Assembly (NCBI GenBank): GCA_964247055.1
Contig: OZ176056.1
Coordinates: forward strand, 3,038,001-3,102,000
Source: Paragordius varius
Lineage: Eukaryota; Nematomorpha
DNA: 64,000 bases
Reading direction: 5' to 3'
Shown here: positions 36,035 through 48,346 of the stretch, one piece after another
Numbering within the stretch: position 1 is the stretch's first letter
Layout: each line of letters begins with the position of its first letter
Notes under the pieces: generated by a model
Seen by the model: only the letters and a program-made list of their open reading frames with translations
The model's database searches: none
Told to the model about the DNA's origin: nothing
Made by a program: the position numbers and the translations under genes

Positions 36035-37577
36035 ATCTATATATTTATAAAAATGGAAATCTGGTACAGGAAAACCGGTAGACCCAATCAAATCCAAATA
36101 TCAAAAAATAATCATTAATAAATGTCCCGACAATAGCTTCGCCCTTTTCTTGAAAGAGGCCCCCAGTTCGGGCCCACCCCGTATGAAAAACGGGTTTTTT
36201 TTGAAAACAGAAGTCCACAAAAATCGTGTCTTTGTGACAATTTTCTGGAGAACGTGTTGGACCATTCAATTTCAAATATGAATTTTGTTTACTTATTTTT
36301 GATCGCGCTGAACATAGTCGAATCACTTTTTTGATTTGGGCCCTCTTTTTACCCGCTACCCCCGTAAAATGCCATTTTTTTCAAAAAAAACAAAGTCCAC
36401 AAAAATAATTTTTTAATATTTTTTTGCCCAAGGTATGAGACTGTAAAAATTCGAGAAGGTTTTTTCGTATTACCTATTAAAAGGCAAAAATTTTAGTCAA
36501 GCGTTTCTTTGATGATAGATGCTGAGTAAGGACTATCTATCATATGTATAGCATGTTAAAAGATATATGGATATAACATTATTTATGGTAATCTATATAT
36601 TTATAAAAATGGAAAATGCTGCCTTTGTGATCTGGTACAGGAAAACCGGTAGACCCAATCAAATCCAAATATCGAAAAATAATCATTAATAAATGTCCCG
36701 ACAATAGCTTCGCCCTTTTTTTGAAATAGGCCCCCAGTTCGGGCCCACCCCGTATGAAAAACGGGTTTTTTTTGAAAACAGAAGTCCACAAAAATCGTGT
36801 CTTTGTGACAATTTTCTGGAGAACGTGTTGGACCATTCAATTTCAAATATGAATTTTGTTTACTTATTTTTGATCGCGCTGAACATAGTCGAATCACTTT
36901 TTTGATTTGGGCCCTCTTTTTACCCGCTACCCCCGTAAAATGCCATTTTTTTCAAAATAACAAAGTCCACAAAAATAATTTTTTAATTGTATCTTTTTGC
37001 CCAAGGTATGAGACTGTAAAAATTCGAGAAGGTTTTTTCGTATTACCTATTAAAAGGCAAAAATTTTAGTCAAGCGTTTCTTTGATGATAGATGCTGAGT
37101 AAGGAGTATCTATCATATGTATAGCATGTTAAAAGATATATGGATATAACATTATTTATGGTAATCTATATATTTATAAAAATGGAAAATGCTGCCTTTG
37201 TGATCTGGTACAGGAAAACCGGTAGACCCAATCAAATCCAAATATCGAAAAATAATCATTAATAAATGTCCCGACAATAGCTTCGCCCTTTTTTGAAATA
37301 GGCCCCCAGTTCGGGCCCACCCCGTATGAAAAACGGTTTTTTTTTGAAAACAGAAGTCCACAAAAATCGTGTCTTTGAGACAATTTTACGGAGAACGTGT
37401 TGGACCATTCAATTTCAAATATGAATTTTGTTTACTTATTTTCGATTGCGCCGAACATAGTCGTCTCGCTTTTTAAATTTAGTCCCACTTTTTCCCGCTC
37501 CCCCCGTAAAATGCCATTCCCCCCCAGAAGTCCGAAGGACTTCCTCGGGCTGCGTAGCAGCACGAGATTTAAGCTAG
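36035..37577 (+). mobile_element. tandem array of three Helitron units
   Basis: Three head-to-tail units start at 36035, 36591 and 37164 with TCTATATATTTATAAAAATG, the usual form of Helitron 5' ends. The second and third starts are 573 bp apart and nearly identical, including the intervening non-Helitron sequence; the first lacks 17 bp near its start. Only the third unit has a complete 3' end: palindromic GAAGTCCgAAGGACTTC and GCTGCGTAGCAGC blocks, then ACGAGATTTAAGCTAG. The array is non-autonomous. Long minus-strand open stretches inside it (for example 36601-36897) are antisense by-products conserved only because the units are. Confidence 0.7.
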
Positions 37578-38080
37578 TAGTATGATAAAATAATAAGAGC
37601 CTAAGAATATAAATTAAATATGGTGAAAATTAACAGCTTATACAAGAATAAGAATGATTTTGTCGTTTTTGGTCAAATAAGCTATTTCAAAAACGGTGAT
37701 GAAAGCAATTTTAGAATATGCAGGATAAAAATTATTCATGTGAGAGTTTCAATTCATATAATATAAAAATATAAAATAAACCAAATTTGAAACCATTTGA
37801 TTAAGTAATTATAAAACCGAAATCAGTTGTCCAAAGCGTTTTTATTTAAAAAAATTTGTTTAGTAACCACAAACTATATCAATAAAATGGTAAATTTTTC
37901 AATTTCACTTCTTAAATAATTTTCATCATATCAATATACAATTAATAAATTGATTAATTAAGCGTCTCGCATTATAACGGTTAAAATTTTCGTGAAATTG
38001 AACATTGTTTCATTCAATAAAATGATATCTTGGCCCATGTGAAGGTGTCTCTACCTTCACCGAAATGGGCTCGTTTTAAA
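37578..38080. other. A+T-rich spacer ending in a hairpin
   Basis: Nothing is seen until 38037-38060, where GTGAAGGTgtctctACCTTCAC forms a perfect 8-bp stem just beyond the stop of the small gene on the minus strand. Confidence 0.5.
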
Positions 38081-38309
38081 TCATATGTTTATTTTATGTG
38101 AATGTTGAGTGTACTTTTTGATTTGAGGTGGAACAGTCGCTGAACGAATAGCCAGCCTCGGACTAGATGTTGTCTGTGGGATGGGACCAAACCTATAAAT
38201 AATAGATAAAAAAAGATTTAAGAAACTTACTTGGACGATTAAAATATGATATATACCCAGGATTATCCACTATAGTGTCGAATGTTGATGGATAGTAATT
38301 ATATGGCAT
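38081..38309 (-). CDS. two-exon gene for a 64-aa (or 60-aa) proline-rich small protein
   Basis: Exon 1 starts at ATG 38309 and reads MPYNYYPSTFDTIVDNPGYI SYFNRP. The donor region is GTAAGTTTCT. Using the second GT (exon 1 ends 38227, 34-nt intron to ATTTATAG, exon 2 38192-38081) gives 64 aa ending FGPIPQTTSSPRLAIRSA TVPPQIKKYTQ and onward to TGA. Using the stronger first GTAAGT (exon 1 ends 38231, 38-nt intron) gives a 60-aa protein ending VRGWLFVQRLFHLKSKS and TAA. Both frames are open; the first looks more like a real protein. No family was recognised. Tyr, Pro and Asn content would suit a small structural protein, but this is a guess. Confidence 0.45.
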
Positions 38310-38904
38310 TTTTTAGTTTTAATTGCCAACGAAAATTATACTGGACTAAAAATTAGAGCTAATTAAAAAATACCCAAGTATTTATTTAGTTTTAATGCCT
38401 TCTAATATAATTAAAATTTTTGATAATATTTTCAACAAATATTTGTCAGCTAAAATATTATAATGTGTTTACTTTATTTGGAACACTTTTCAGAATTCAA
38501 AAATTCCATATAGTTCAAAAGTTATTAAGTATTAAAAATCCTACGATCCTCAATTTTATATGCTCGTTTTATAGCACGCAAGTGAAGGTAGGATGAGCTT
38601 TTTATCTTCACCAAAAGAACGAATGTATGAACATTGTTTCAACCTTCACATGGGCACTTATGTCTTAACTTTTTTAAAAAACAAAATTAACAAATCTATT
38701 AAAAAAACCATTTTTTAAAGGAAGAAATATTTAAATATTTGTTTAAAATGATTTTTTCTTTTATATTATCGCTCGTTAATATTTTAAAATTTAAGAGTTT
38801 ATATGCATAAATGATTTATTAGTCCGTATCTTAAAAATTTAGTAAAAATTATTTTGTAGAAACATAATAGCAAACATTATATTTATATTTCGAATTATGC
38901 CATA
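38310..38904. other. spacer with inverted copies of the downstream hairpin region
   Basis: The sequence ACCTTCACATGGGC at about 38642-38655 is the inverted complement of GCCCATGTGAAGGT at 38033-38046. GCTCGTTTT also occurs in inverse arrangement at both sides. The small gene at 38081-38309 thus lies inside a cassette of about 620 bp with inverted flanks. Confidence 0.5.
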
Positions 38905-38913
38905 AAAAATTAT

Positions 38914-39254
38914 ATAGATGTATTGATGGTCGTTTAGAGTTGATTAAGAACACAGCTTTTATGGAAACTGTAGCCATATATGCCAAATATTGGAAGAGGC
39001 GAAATGCTTTTAAAAATTAATCAGTAGGTTTATATCTGGAAAGCGATTTGGCTAATTTTATTTGGCAAAAGTTAATCATACAAAACAGTCTGAGATTCAA
39101 TAGTGGTGAAAAAAGGCTAAAAGGTGGGATTGAGCGAAAATTTTAACATTTGTTGCAAACTAAACTGGTATGCCATTCTTTAATAAATAATGAGTTCGGT
39201 TTTGTTTGTCCACATTGTCGGAAACCAGCTTCGGTAAATTTCTGCTGTGTTTAA
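38914..39254 (+). pseudogene. candidate exons or gene relic with a zinc-ribbon-like end
   Basis: Plus-strand pieces read DGRLELIKNTAFMETVAIYA, then after AATCAG GLYLESDLANFIWQKLIIQN SLRFNSGEKRLK, then LLQTKLVCHSLINNEFGF and VCPHCRKPASVNFCCV with TAA at 39252. The C-x2-C and FCC pairs suggest a zinc-binding end. A TAA separates the second and third pieces in the same frame, with no obvious intron to remove it, so this may be a decayed gene. No family was recognised. Confidence 0.28.
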
Positions 39255-40440
39255 CTTTATATATCAAAATCATAGTTAAACTTTTTCATCGATTCAGATA
39301 TGTTGCAAAAACATATAAAATTTTAATATACATCTTATGAGCATTATTAGATCAATACTTTTTAACTTTTCCAAGTTTACCTTTTGGGGTAGCTTTGTAG
39401 CCTAGAGCTCAATTTTGAAAATAAACTATTAGTTATTTTAGTTAAAATCTAATTACCAAACCTTTTAGTAGTAGAAAAAAAGCTTATATTTACAGATTTG
39501 TGACATTTAGAATATAGACAGCTCCATAACACGATTAAAATGAACAGCTGAAAATTAAAATATATTAGTTTTTGCTTTTTTAAAATTAATTATTTACATT
39601 TTGTTTTCTAATTATAACATTCATTTATTTGCCTTGCATAGTGATTTAAAAAAATCATAAATGATGGCAGAAAGTTTGAGATAAGGATTTTTTGCAATTT
39701 TTCATTTATTTAAAAAAAATTTGTATAATGTTACTAAAAGATTATAGAAGCATATTTTTAAATTCGACTTAATCTTAAGTATTTTTTAAGATATTCATTT
39801 AAATGGCTCGGATATAAAACTACTCATTAAATTTATTTTATTACAAATTCCTTGTTTGCTTATGGATTAATTAATCCTATATAATTTAATATTATATGAT
39901 TGCGACTCTTTTATATTTTAAGGAAAATGATTGAAGAATTGGCTGGGAACTTTGCTATTATTTATATCTTTTAATCATAATTATAAAGACTTAGGTTGGG
40001 TTTAAAAAGATATTTTTGAAAAGAATTAGGATCACTTTAAAACCACTATGAATGTATAATGTTTATGCAATTTAATTTTAATTGTGAAAAAGATTTCCAT
40101 CATCATTGAAGGCAAATATGTTATTTTAAATGTTTCATAATTTTCAAAAAATATAATTTTCTTAATAATTAACAGGATTTTATAAAAAACTTAATTATAA
40201 TTAGCTAGATCGGTTATTATAAGAGGCCAGGAGGCACCCAGGAAATAGTGTTGTTCAAGTTCAATAACAAAACAATTTCTTATTTAGTATAATATAATAA
40301 ACTTTTATTTTCAAGGTATAATTGTAATTAATAACCAAGGATAATGTATGTAATCTATTCGAATAGTAAACAAGGGATGTTAGGATACATTATACAAGTA
40401 TCAATTACATATCAAATTACGGGGTTGGCATTGTCTATAC
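39255..40440. other. A+T-rich, no features seen
   Basis: No open frame, repeat copy or RNA motif was recognised. The 5' non-coding exon of the next gene probably lies at its right edge. Confidence 0.4.
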
Positions 40441-40598
40441 ATTTTTAATTTTCGACTAAATTTCAAGGTAAATTAATGAACCCATATATATATATATATA
40501 AAATAAATATTTTCGTATATAATAAATTATATTTTGCATCCCCAGCTCTGATAAATTCTAAGTCCATAAGTATTTTTTTGAATTTTTTTTTGGCAGTT

Positions 40599-41003
40599 AT
40601 GAAAACAACACTAATTTTATTTGGCCTTTGTATTGTGTGGAAAACATATCATTGCTATCGCTTCAATCTTATATCTGGTCCAGATTTAAATGGAGTTTTC
40701 GGTACGAATCCTGTAAAACATTTGAAATCTTATGGGAATAACCAAACAATAAATCCCCCCGATACCCTAGATGACTTAAATTTTGACGCCCTAAAAGAAA
40801 ATAATGGGCCAGATAAGTCGAAGTCAGTCAAGGGTAAATCCAAACTTACCTATGTGAGACACAGTGCTTTTGGAAAAACGTCGGAATTTACATTTCTAAG
40901 TCCGGAGCAGGCCCAATTATTTAACCAATCATTTGAAACTTTACCCATTCAACTTCAAAAACATTTAATCGATATATTTAGCATCAATCCAAACTATTAT
41001 TGA
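40599..41003 (+). CDS. secreted 134-aa orphan protein
   Basis: The ATG at 40599 lies 2 nt after a strong acceptor (TTTTTTTTTGGCAG). A good donor, TTTCAAG|GTAAAT, at 40467 makes a 129-nt intron in the 5' UTR, so the longer open frame from 40476 is not the protein. The product starts MKTTLILFGLCIVWKTYHCY, a basic residue then a hydrophobic core and small/polar end, as in a cleavable signal peptide. The mature part is polar with NPPDTLDDLNFDALKENNGP, a Lys/Ser stretch and a C-terminal SPEQAQLFNQSFETLPIQLQ KHLIDIF helix. No Cys occur after the signal. AATAAA follows at 41011 and again at 41087. No family was recognised; secretion is inferred from the N-terminus only. Confidence 0.75.
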   Translation: MKTTLILFGLCIVWKTYHCYRFNLISGPDLNGVFGTNPVKHLKSYGNNQTINPPDTLDDLNFDALKENNGPDKSKSVKGKSKLTYVRHSAFGKTSEFTFLSPEQAQLFNQSFETLPIQLQKHLIDIFSINPNYY

Positions 41004-41092
41004 TAAAATTAATAAATTAGTCTAAATATTTATCTACATAGAGAAATATTATTGGGAAAAAGGGGAAAGGGGGGTATAAACTGGTTAATAAA

Positions 41093-42274
41093 GTTAAATT
41101 ATGTAATTATTATTGTTGGGAAGTATATGTTTTCTTTTAATTTTACTAAGAAAAGCGAAGAAAATTGCTGATTTCTTCTTAATTCTGATTTAAATTGTCA
41201 TTTATATTATATCGCTGTACTCTAAATTTAATCATCAATTTGTTGTTTGAAGCGGACATAGATTGGTTTATTCAATGTTAAAGTAATTCCAATAGTTTTA
41301 ATTAAACACGCTATAAGCATAGACGTAATTATTTTTCTGTATTTGATGAAATTATATATGTATAAATAAATAAGGTTACAATTGGTAATTACTTTCAGTT
41401 AAAATTGAATAAAAAATATCCATATGTAATTGATTGATACTGGGTAAAAACGGTTATAAGGCGCTTTTAAAGAGCAGAATAAACAAGAATTATTCAAAGA
41501 CACATTCGCAGGCTGCATTTAAATAAAAAATAATCGATTATGGCAATGGTTATTTTGGGCCTGATATTATAAAATTAACACTTTTTATTTGCCTGAATTT
41601 CCATCTAATTATATTTGAATGGAGCATTTATTAAAGTCTTGTATAATATTTTTTTAGCGGATAGTAATAAAGACATTTCAACTTCGGTTATGCGATGTAA
41701 ATTAGCGCATCTAAAAACTATTACCTAATGTTCGATATAGCGTTTTTTTTCAAACTCAATTTTAATTTCAAATATAACATATATTATTATAATGTGACCA
41801 GATAGGCTGTTTTTCGCATTACATTATTGGGTTATCCAAAAAAACTGCCCCTGTACTGGGCTGACTTTTCTGTGTTTTGAAATAAGAATTTTATTAGTTT
41901 ATATTAATTACCTTTTATACAAAAAATTCTTGTAGAATTTGATACACTACTTTTATTATAATAACCCCATTTTGTAAAAAACATAAATGGTCAATTTTGG
42001 GATAAAAAATCAAGATTTTCCTATTTTTTATTGGTTAATATATTATTTCTGCTTGAATTATACATGTCGGGTTTTGTACCGATCAAAGCGCTTATGAATG
42101 CTGTTGCGCAGTGACGGAACTATATATTTTAGACTTCACCGCAAGATTTAGTCTAACCTTATATTTAAAATTAACACAAAATAAATTTATGATATTTAGT
42201 AAATATTTAATTATTTGATCTTTTTTCACTAAAGTTTCAGTTAATTTAGGTTTGGTTTAAGTATACATTAAATT
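41093..42274. other. A+T-rich intergenic
   Basis: No gene or repeat with another copy was recognised. Confidence 0.4.
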
Positions 42275-43255
42275 TCACAGTGTTAACAAAAAAATATCCC
42301 CATGAAATAGATATGTTTTGATAGGAAAGGATTATCATGGTGCTTTTGATATTGGAGCTTACGTTTGAGAAAGTGATTATTTTGTGGGCTCGATATCAGA
42401 TAAAGCATGATTTGATTACATTTTTTATAAATAAGATTTTTTTGGTGGAAGCTGAATACATTCAAAAAAACAACACTAAAATGTGTTAAACTACAAAAAA
42501 ATTTACTTTTAGAATTTTGTTTAGGCTTATTTCATACTATTTTAAAAATATAAAAACGCAAGGAATTATAAAAAAACCATTTCTATGTGATTCGAGGAAG
42601 TCGAACACTATCACCTGCGAATTTGTGTGAATTTTTGTAAAAACAATTTATATATAAAAAAAAAGACGAGCGTAATCATGTTTCTGAGATGATAAAAATA
42701 TTAAACATCATCGAATTATAGAGAAAAGTGTTTTTGTAATATCTTAAAGGGTTTTTATACCATTTCCATCATGCATCAAAATAGTATGAAAGCGCGCATC
42801 AAAAAAATTTGGAAAAAATAAATTTTTAAACAATATATGCATTTTTTCAGAAATATGCTTTTTTGATGCGATAAGCATTTAATTCGCGCGATGGCGGCAT
42901 TTTTGCGTTTGTTTTAAGAGACTAGCCTATTTTTAGGACAAAATATTTGGGAGTTTTGGAGCCCACATCTAAAATTTTTTTTTAAATATTGTTTTGCTTT
43001 TTAAAAAATGTAGTTTATGTATTTTAATGATATTTTTTGGAGGAATGAATCAATTAGTTTTCACCTATTTATTTAACAATGTGTGATTTTTTGATCGGGA
43101 CTATTATCTGCATAAGCGTAAATAACTTTTCTAAATCAATCGTAAGGGCTAAAACTAAAAGCACCATGAGAATCCTGATACATTTTCCCAATAAAATATA
43201 TAAATATATATTTCATCAAGATATTTTTTATACCCCTTGATTTCGGATACAGTGT
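42275..43255. repeat. pogo-like dispersed repeat, copy 2
   Basis: It begins CACAGTGTTAACAAAAAAAT and ends near GATTTCGGATACAGTG, with the shared AAAGCACCATGAGAATCCTG and GATGCGATAAGCATTTAAT blocks. No coding frame is present. Confidence 0.5.
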
Positions 43256-44766
43256 TTAGGGGCCGTTTTTGTTTTTTCGCCAAGTGTGTTATTTTTAAAT
43301 AAAATGCTTTTTTTAACGAAACTAAATTTACAAATTAAATAAAAAAATTAACTACGTAATTAAATTTATATTAGTATATATAAATCAGGGAAGATTAAAG
43401 CCGGAATTGCTTGTCAATTTTTATATCATTTTGTAACTTTGTAATATGATAAATGCAAAATATGCTATTTTACAATCTTTTATTATGATTTGTTTGCTTT
43501 TTGGCTATTAACGCGCATAGTTTATTTATCTTAAACCTAAAAATATGATTTAAGTAAGTCCAAAAGTTGAGACCGAAATTGAGAGGAACCGGATTGGAAC
43601 TAAAAGCGGTTTCGGTTCCAATCCGTGATATTATTGAATATTAATTGTTTCTAATGGCTTTTAAATATTTAATAATAATATTATCATTTGATATGCCACA
43701 CTAAAAATTTGGTGTAAAAACATAGGCAGAGTTAATTTAATATTGTACTGCGTCAAGCTTAAAAATATCTGGTCATTTTAGGATATTTTACTGTTTCCTA
43801 TGATTTTAAGAATAAAAAATAATAATAAAAACTTTGAGTCTCTTCTCTTAAATAAATTTGGTTATCATAAGGTGCGCAATTCACATTTTGAATTTTAGCT
43901 ATAATAAAAAATCATCAAGGTAGCATCTAAAAACGGATAGACCTAAAGGTATAATCTAATTTCTAATTTGGAAACCAAATTTCATGCCATAAACATCTAG
44001 TTTCAACAGTTGATAAGTTATATTTTCAGCATGGATGCATTTATATATATTATTTTTTTATTAATATATATTTACTTAAAAAGTGACAGGAATCAGCTTT
44101 TAATGTCATCACGTTGGTTGTTTGCAGGAAATCTAATAAAAAAATTATGGCATATGGAAATAAAAATTGCTGTAAACCAATAATAATAATCATGACAAAA
44201 ATAAAATTATAGTTATATTCGCCATATTTTCTCATAAATGTTGTATGTTTTAGATTTTTTGGTTTGCGTGTCAATGCTTTCCATTACTGTATATATATAT
44301 ATATATAATATTATTTTTTCGTATTTTATATAAAACATTTTTTTTGCCACAAATATTTTGCCTGATAAAAATATTATAAATGTCAACTAAAAATTATCAT
44401 TTGGTGACATATGATTCGGATGGATTAAAAAATAAATTCGAGAATTGGATTTTGACGATTGATCAGACCACTTTAGACGTATAATGCAATATATATATAT
44501 CATTTATTTACATTTCATATAAAACAAAAATTAAATAAATATACCAGAGGGATTTTTAACAAGCTTTTTTAGTTACGCAAAAGTCCTCTAAAGAATATTT
44601 TATTTTGGTTGTCATTCAAAAATTTACGATTTAGGAAATATATAATCCGAAATTGGGCTCAAAATAAATGAAAGAAACCAAAAATTATCAAACAGCTGAT
44701 AAAGATATTTGTGTTGGGCACCCCTGATACATACAATGGAGCATGTGATGACCCCTTCTTTTTTAA

Positions 44767-45348
44767 CACTTGGATACAACACACTCATTTTAGTCCTTCG
44801 ATTCAAATTGGGGTAGTTGGATACCCCAGGCCTGTTTAAAATAAAATTCTTTAAAAAATATAGAAGGAATCAAAACGATGGCAAAATTTTGCACTTATCT
44901 AACATTAATAAACCGAAATATATAAAAAAATTTATTCAAAAATACTTGATATTACTTATTATAAGCTAAAACTGAAAGGTAAAAATTTTGTCAACGTGAC
45001 ATGTGTCAAATTGTAAAATTAAAAAATAATACAAAATAAACCGCTTTTTCTATTTCTATCAATGTTAGATGTAATTTATATAAAAAATAAGCTTTAGTTT
45101 TACCCTTAGAATTAAATAAAAACGATATTTTGCAAAAATTTTGTAAAATAAAAATGGCGTCGAAGTAGTTTGAGATGGAGCTTTTTTTTCAAAACAAAAT
45201 TTCATCAAGATGTTTTGGCATATTTATATAATATTTATCAGGATAGAAGCATAAATTTATATTGGGACCGTTTCCTTCAGTAGTTTTTTAAAAATATTAA
45301 TTTAAATTTAGTCTGGGGTATTTAGATACCCCAATTTGAATCGAAGTG
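44767..45348. repeat. piggyBac-like MITE, 582 bp, with empty-site evidence
   Basis: TTAA at 44763-44766 and 45349-45352. The duplicated segment at about 56650 lacks the insertion, continuing from CCCCTTTTTTAA directly into the shared flank, which supports TTAA as the target. Confidence 0.75.
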
Positions 45349-45575
45349 TTAAAAGTTTAAAATTTTAATTTTTTATTTTGAAATTAAATCAATAAATTTT
45401 AGTTAATTTTACATATAATATTTGAAATAAATTATAAAAAATGTTTTTAATATTTTGATTATTTTTGGCTCATGATAAGGGTTCATATCAAAATAGAACT
45501 TTTTTTTAACATCGGAAAAAATGCTTAAGGATCAGCATAAGCTAATTAGTTGGGTTCTGTTTACATGCCTTAGAG

Positions 45576-45812
45576 CAGTGGTGCCCTACACAAATCGCTT
45601 TGCAGGCCGCACAAAACATATGGACATTTATTTTAGTATATTTTAAACAATGGACTGTAATATTTTACGATTCTCGCTAGTGCATAGCCTAAATTTGGGA
45701 TGATCATACATGGTTAAGAAAATCATTTAACATGGATTTGGAAAATTTTGTATTTAAAATTTCTCGAGGGCTGATGAAATATTTCGGAGGACAGCGTGTT
45801 GGAGCACCTCTG
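45576..45812. repeat. 237-bp hAT-type MITE with 8-bp target duplication
   Basis: The left end CAGTGGTGCCCTACACAAAT and the right end, complemented, CAGAGGTGCTCCAACACG are inverted repeats typical of hAT elements. They are flanked by CCTTAGAG (45568-45575) and CCTTAGAA (45813-45820), seven of eight identical. A copy within the second duplication member starts near 56886 but has lost its right end. Confidence 0.7.
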
Positions 45813-46029
45813 CCTTAGAATGAAATTTCTATTTTCGGGTTGATTGAATTGATTTTAAATAAATGGTGGAATCTTAAAAAATTAAAAAATAATCTGGTGC
45901 ATATTTCATCACATCTTGTATGGTAAAATTCTTCCAAACATTTGACAATTTTCTATAATTACAAAGGCTTTTTGTTGGAAATTTTGCTGTATTTTTTGGT
46001 TAAAATGCGTTCAGCAATGACGATATTAA

Positions 46030-46611
46030 CACTTCGATTCAAATTGGGGTATCTAAATACCCCAGACTAAATTTAAATTAAAATTTTTAAAAAACTACTG
46101 AAGGAAACGGTCCCAATTTAAATTTATGCTTCTATCCTGATAAATATTATATAAATATGCCAAAACATCTTGATGAAATTTTGTTTTGAAAAAAAAGCTC
46201 CATCTCAAACTACTTCGACGCCATTTTTATTTTACAAAATTTTTGCAAAATATCGTTTTTATTTAATTCTAAGGGTAAAACTAAAGCTTATTTTTTATAT
46301 AAATTACATCTAACATTGATAGAAATAAAAATAGCGGTTTATTTTGTATTATTTTTTAATTTTACAATTTGACACATGTCACGTTGACTAAATTTTTACC
46401 TTTCAGTTTTAGCTCAAAATAAGTAATATCAAGTATTTTTGAATAAAATTTTTTATATATTTCGGTTTATTAATGTTATATAAGTGCAAAATTTTGCCAT
46501 GGTTTTGATTGCTTCCATACTTTTTAAAGTTTTTGATTTTAAACAGGCCTGGGGTATCCAACTACCCCAATTTGAATCGAAGGACTAAAATAAGTGTGTT
46601 GCATCCAAGTG
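46030..46611. repeat. piggyBac-like MITE, 582 bp, inverse orientation
   Basis: TTAA at 46026-46029 and 46612-46615. It has the same length as the copy at 44767 and high similarity in the reverse sense, so both are recent relative to others. The sequence AGCAATGACGATAT before it is intact and uninterrupted at about 57330 and 58320. Confidence 0.7.
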
Positions 46612-46797
46612 TTAACCAAAAATATTTTTTAACATTCAGGCTATTTTAACAGTTTCCAGCCTAAGAGCTTCCAATCGGTTTAGCTTTGTTTAAGTTAAAA
46701 ATAAAAGTGATCATAAAAAAAAGATATAGTTTGTTTGAATTGCTTTTTATTCATCCAAACTGATATTATCACAAAAATGTACACTCAATATATATAT

Positions 46798-47076
46798 ACC
46801 ATTTTTGCCTCACATGCACCCTGGAACAATTGATATTCACAAATGAAATTGAAATTATATGCTTTTAAATTTCAAAAATTACCCGTTATTTTTCATGTCT
46901 ACTAAAAATTAAAAATTTCGTTAACAATTAACCTTATCCACAATCAATAATATACTGTAATAAAAATTATTTTATAATATTGATGATTCAAATTAGCCTA
47001 AAACCACACATGATTTATGTTTAAAGTGATTTGGGTGAATTTGGATTGTACAAGGGTGAATTTAAGTAAATGGTAT
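46798..47076. repeat. TATACCATTT MITE
   Basis: The ends TATACCATTTTTGCCTCACA and GTAAATGGTATATG are inverted; subterminal GGGTGAATTT blocks pair with CACCCTGGAAC. Homologous to 57508-57831 by position in the duplication, so it predates the duplication. Confidence 0.55.
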
Positions 47077-47360
47077 ATGTATATGACATTTAATGTTGGA
47101 ACAAAATTTTTAAATAAATAAAAAAGATCTTGCTGAATTAGATGTTAAAAGGCTTTATATGCTTTGTAATTATAATTACCCTAAAATAAAATAGGCCAAA
47201 ATGCTTTCCGAGTTGCCTAAATGTAATATTATATTTTAATGTATATTATATACAGCATATAGAATTTTAGTCTGATTGTGATAACTACTTTCTTCCTAGG
47301 TATCAGATCATTTTAAAACGACAATACCTACTCATTTTTTATAAACTATTAATTTCCAAA

Positions 47361-48122
47361 ATTTAGAATTTACGTGTATTTAGGATTTGTGTTTCTTAAA
47401 AATTAATTTTTTTATAAAGGGAATTACTTAAGGTATGTAATTCAATTAAAATCTCATTACTGCATTCCTATATTAAATACCTCAGGAACATTGCAGAATA
47501 TTCATCGATTGACTTTATTTTGTCAAACACTTAATGAACGTGACATTTGACTTTAAAAAAAGACTTTCCACATTTAAAAGTTCAACTAGGCCCATTAAAA
47601 TCCGAAAAATGCCTGGCGAAAATTTTATTACTATAAAAACATTCATTTTTTAGCCCTACGGCTTAAATTACAAACTCGGGATTGGGAATGCTACAAAAGT
47701 TTTTATAAATCAAATAAATTCCATAGTTTATAAATCAAATTATCTGGGATCTTTTAAACATGCGTAACATTTACCAGATTTAAAAAACGGTTAAGTAATC
47801 GCGTATGAGAGCACTAAGCAGAAAGCATTGAACCAATCCAGATTAAAATTAACTTAAAATTAATAAAATACCTATAATAATTACTGAGTATTTATATATT
47901 TTTATTATTTTACATCAATAGATTTATTCCGGGAACAGTGAAAAATTGTTACAAGCTGCCATAATGTTTTATGGTACAGATTATTGTTTGATACCCACTA
48001 TTGATATGGAAAATTATAGAGATCCTCATGACAAACCAAACAAGATTGTGAATGTTTAATAACCAGATTTAACACAATAAAACTTTTATTACAATTTAGA
48101 TATAAATTTTTGAATGCATATA
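47361..48122. other. A+T-rich, no features seen
   Basis: Nothing recognisable on either strand. Confidence 0.4.
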
Positions 48123-48346
48123 CAGTGGACCTCCCCCTATAACACTGAGCACAAAATCAATTTATATAATATTTAATATATAATTTCTGATAGATTATCA
48201 AAAATGGTGCTTTTGGTTTGGCCTTACATTGATTTAAAAGTTTAGTACCACTTTTGTGGTAACTGCTCCATTTCCGTACATCATGCTGAATAAAGTTTAT
48301 TGGTGAAAGCAGATCACCAAAAAATGAATATATATCATATATATAT
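48123..48346. repeat. pogo-like dispersed repeat, copy 3 (left part)
   Basis: It begins TACAGTGGACCTCCCCCTAT, the pogo/Tigger-like end, and contains AAAATGGTGCTTTTGGTTTG and the GTGGTAACTGCTCCATTTCC block. The hAT element starting at 48347 interrupts or replaces its remainder; related sequence resumes at 53954-54180 in the other orientation. Confidence 0.45.

Larger units (their letters stand above)
43925..47360. repeat. segmental duplication, member 1
   Basis: 43925-44062 matches 54168-54262, and 44575-47360 matches 56460-58110, in the same order and strand. Landmarks include CTGATACATACAATGGAGCA, TTGGCTCATGATAAGG and GACAATACCTACTCATTTTT. Relative to the other member, this one has two extra MITE insertions (44767-45348 and 46030-46611). 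No gene is recognised in it. Confidence 0.65.

Noticed and set aside
36045-37383. Several 60-100 codon minus-strand frames with similar proteins
   Set aside because: They lie antisense within tandem Helitron units and repeat only because the units repeat; no family resemblance or start context supports them.
40476-40598. N-terminal extension of the secreted protein
   Set aside because: It is low-complexity, contains an AT repeat and falls in the inferred 5' UTR intron that ends at the GGCAG acceptor.
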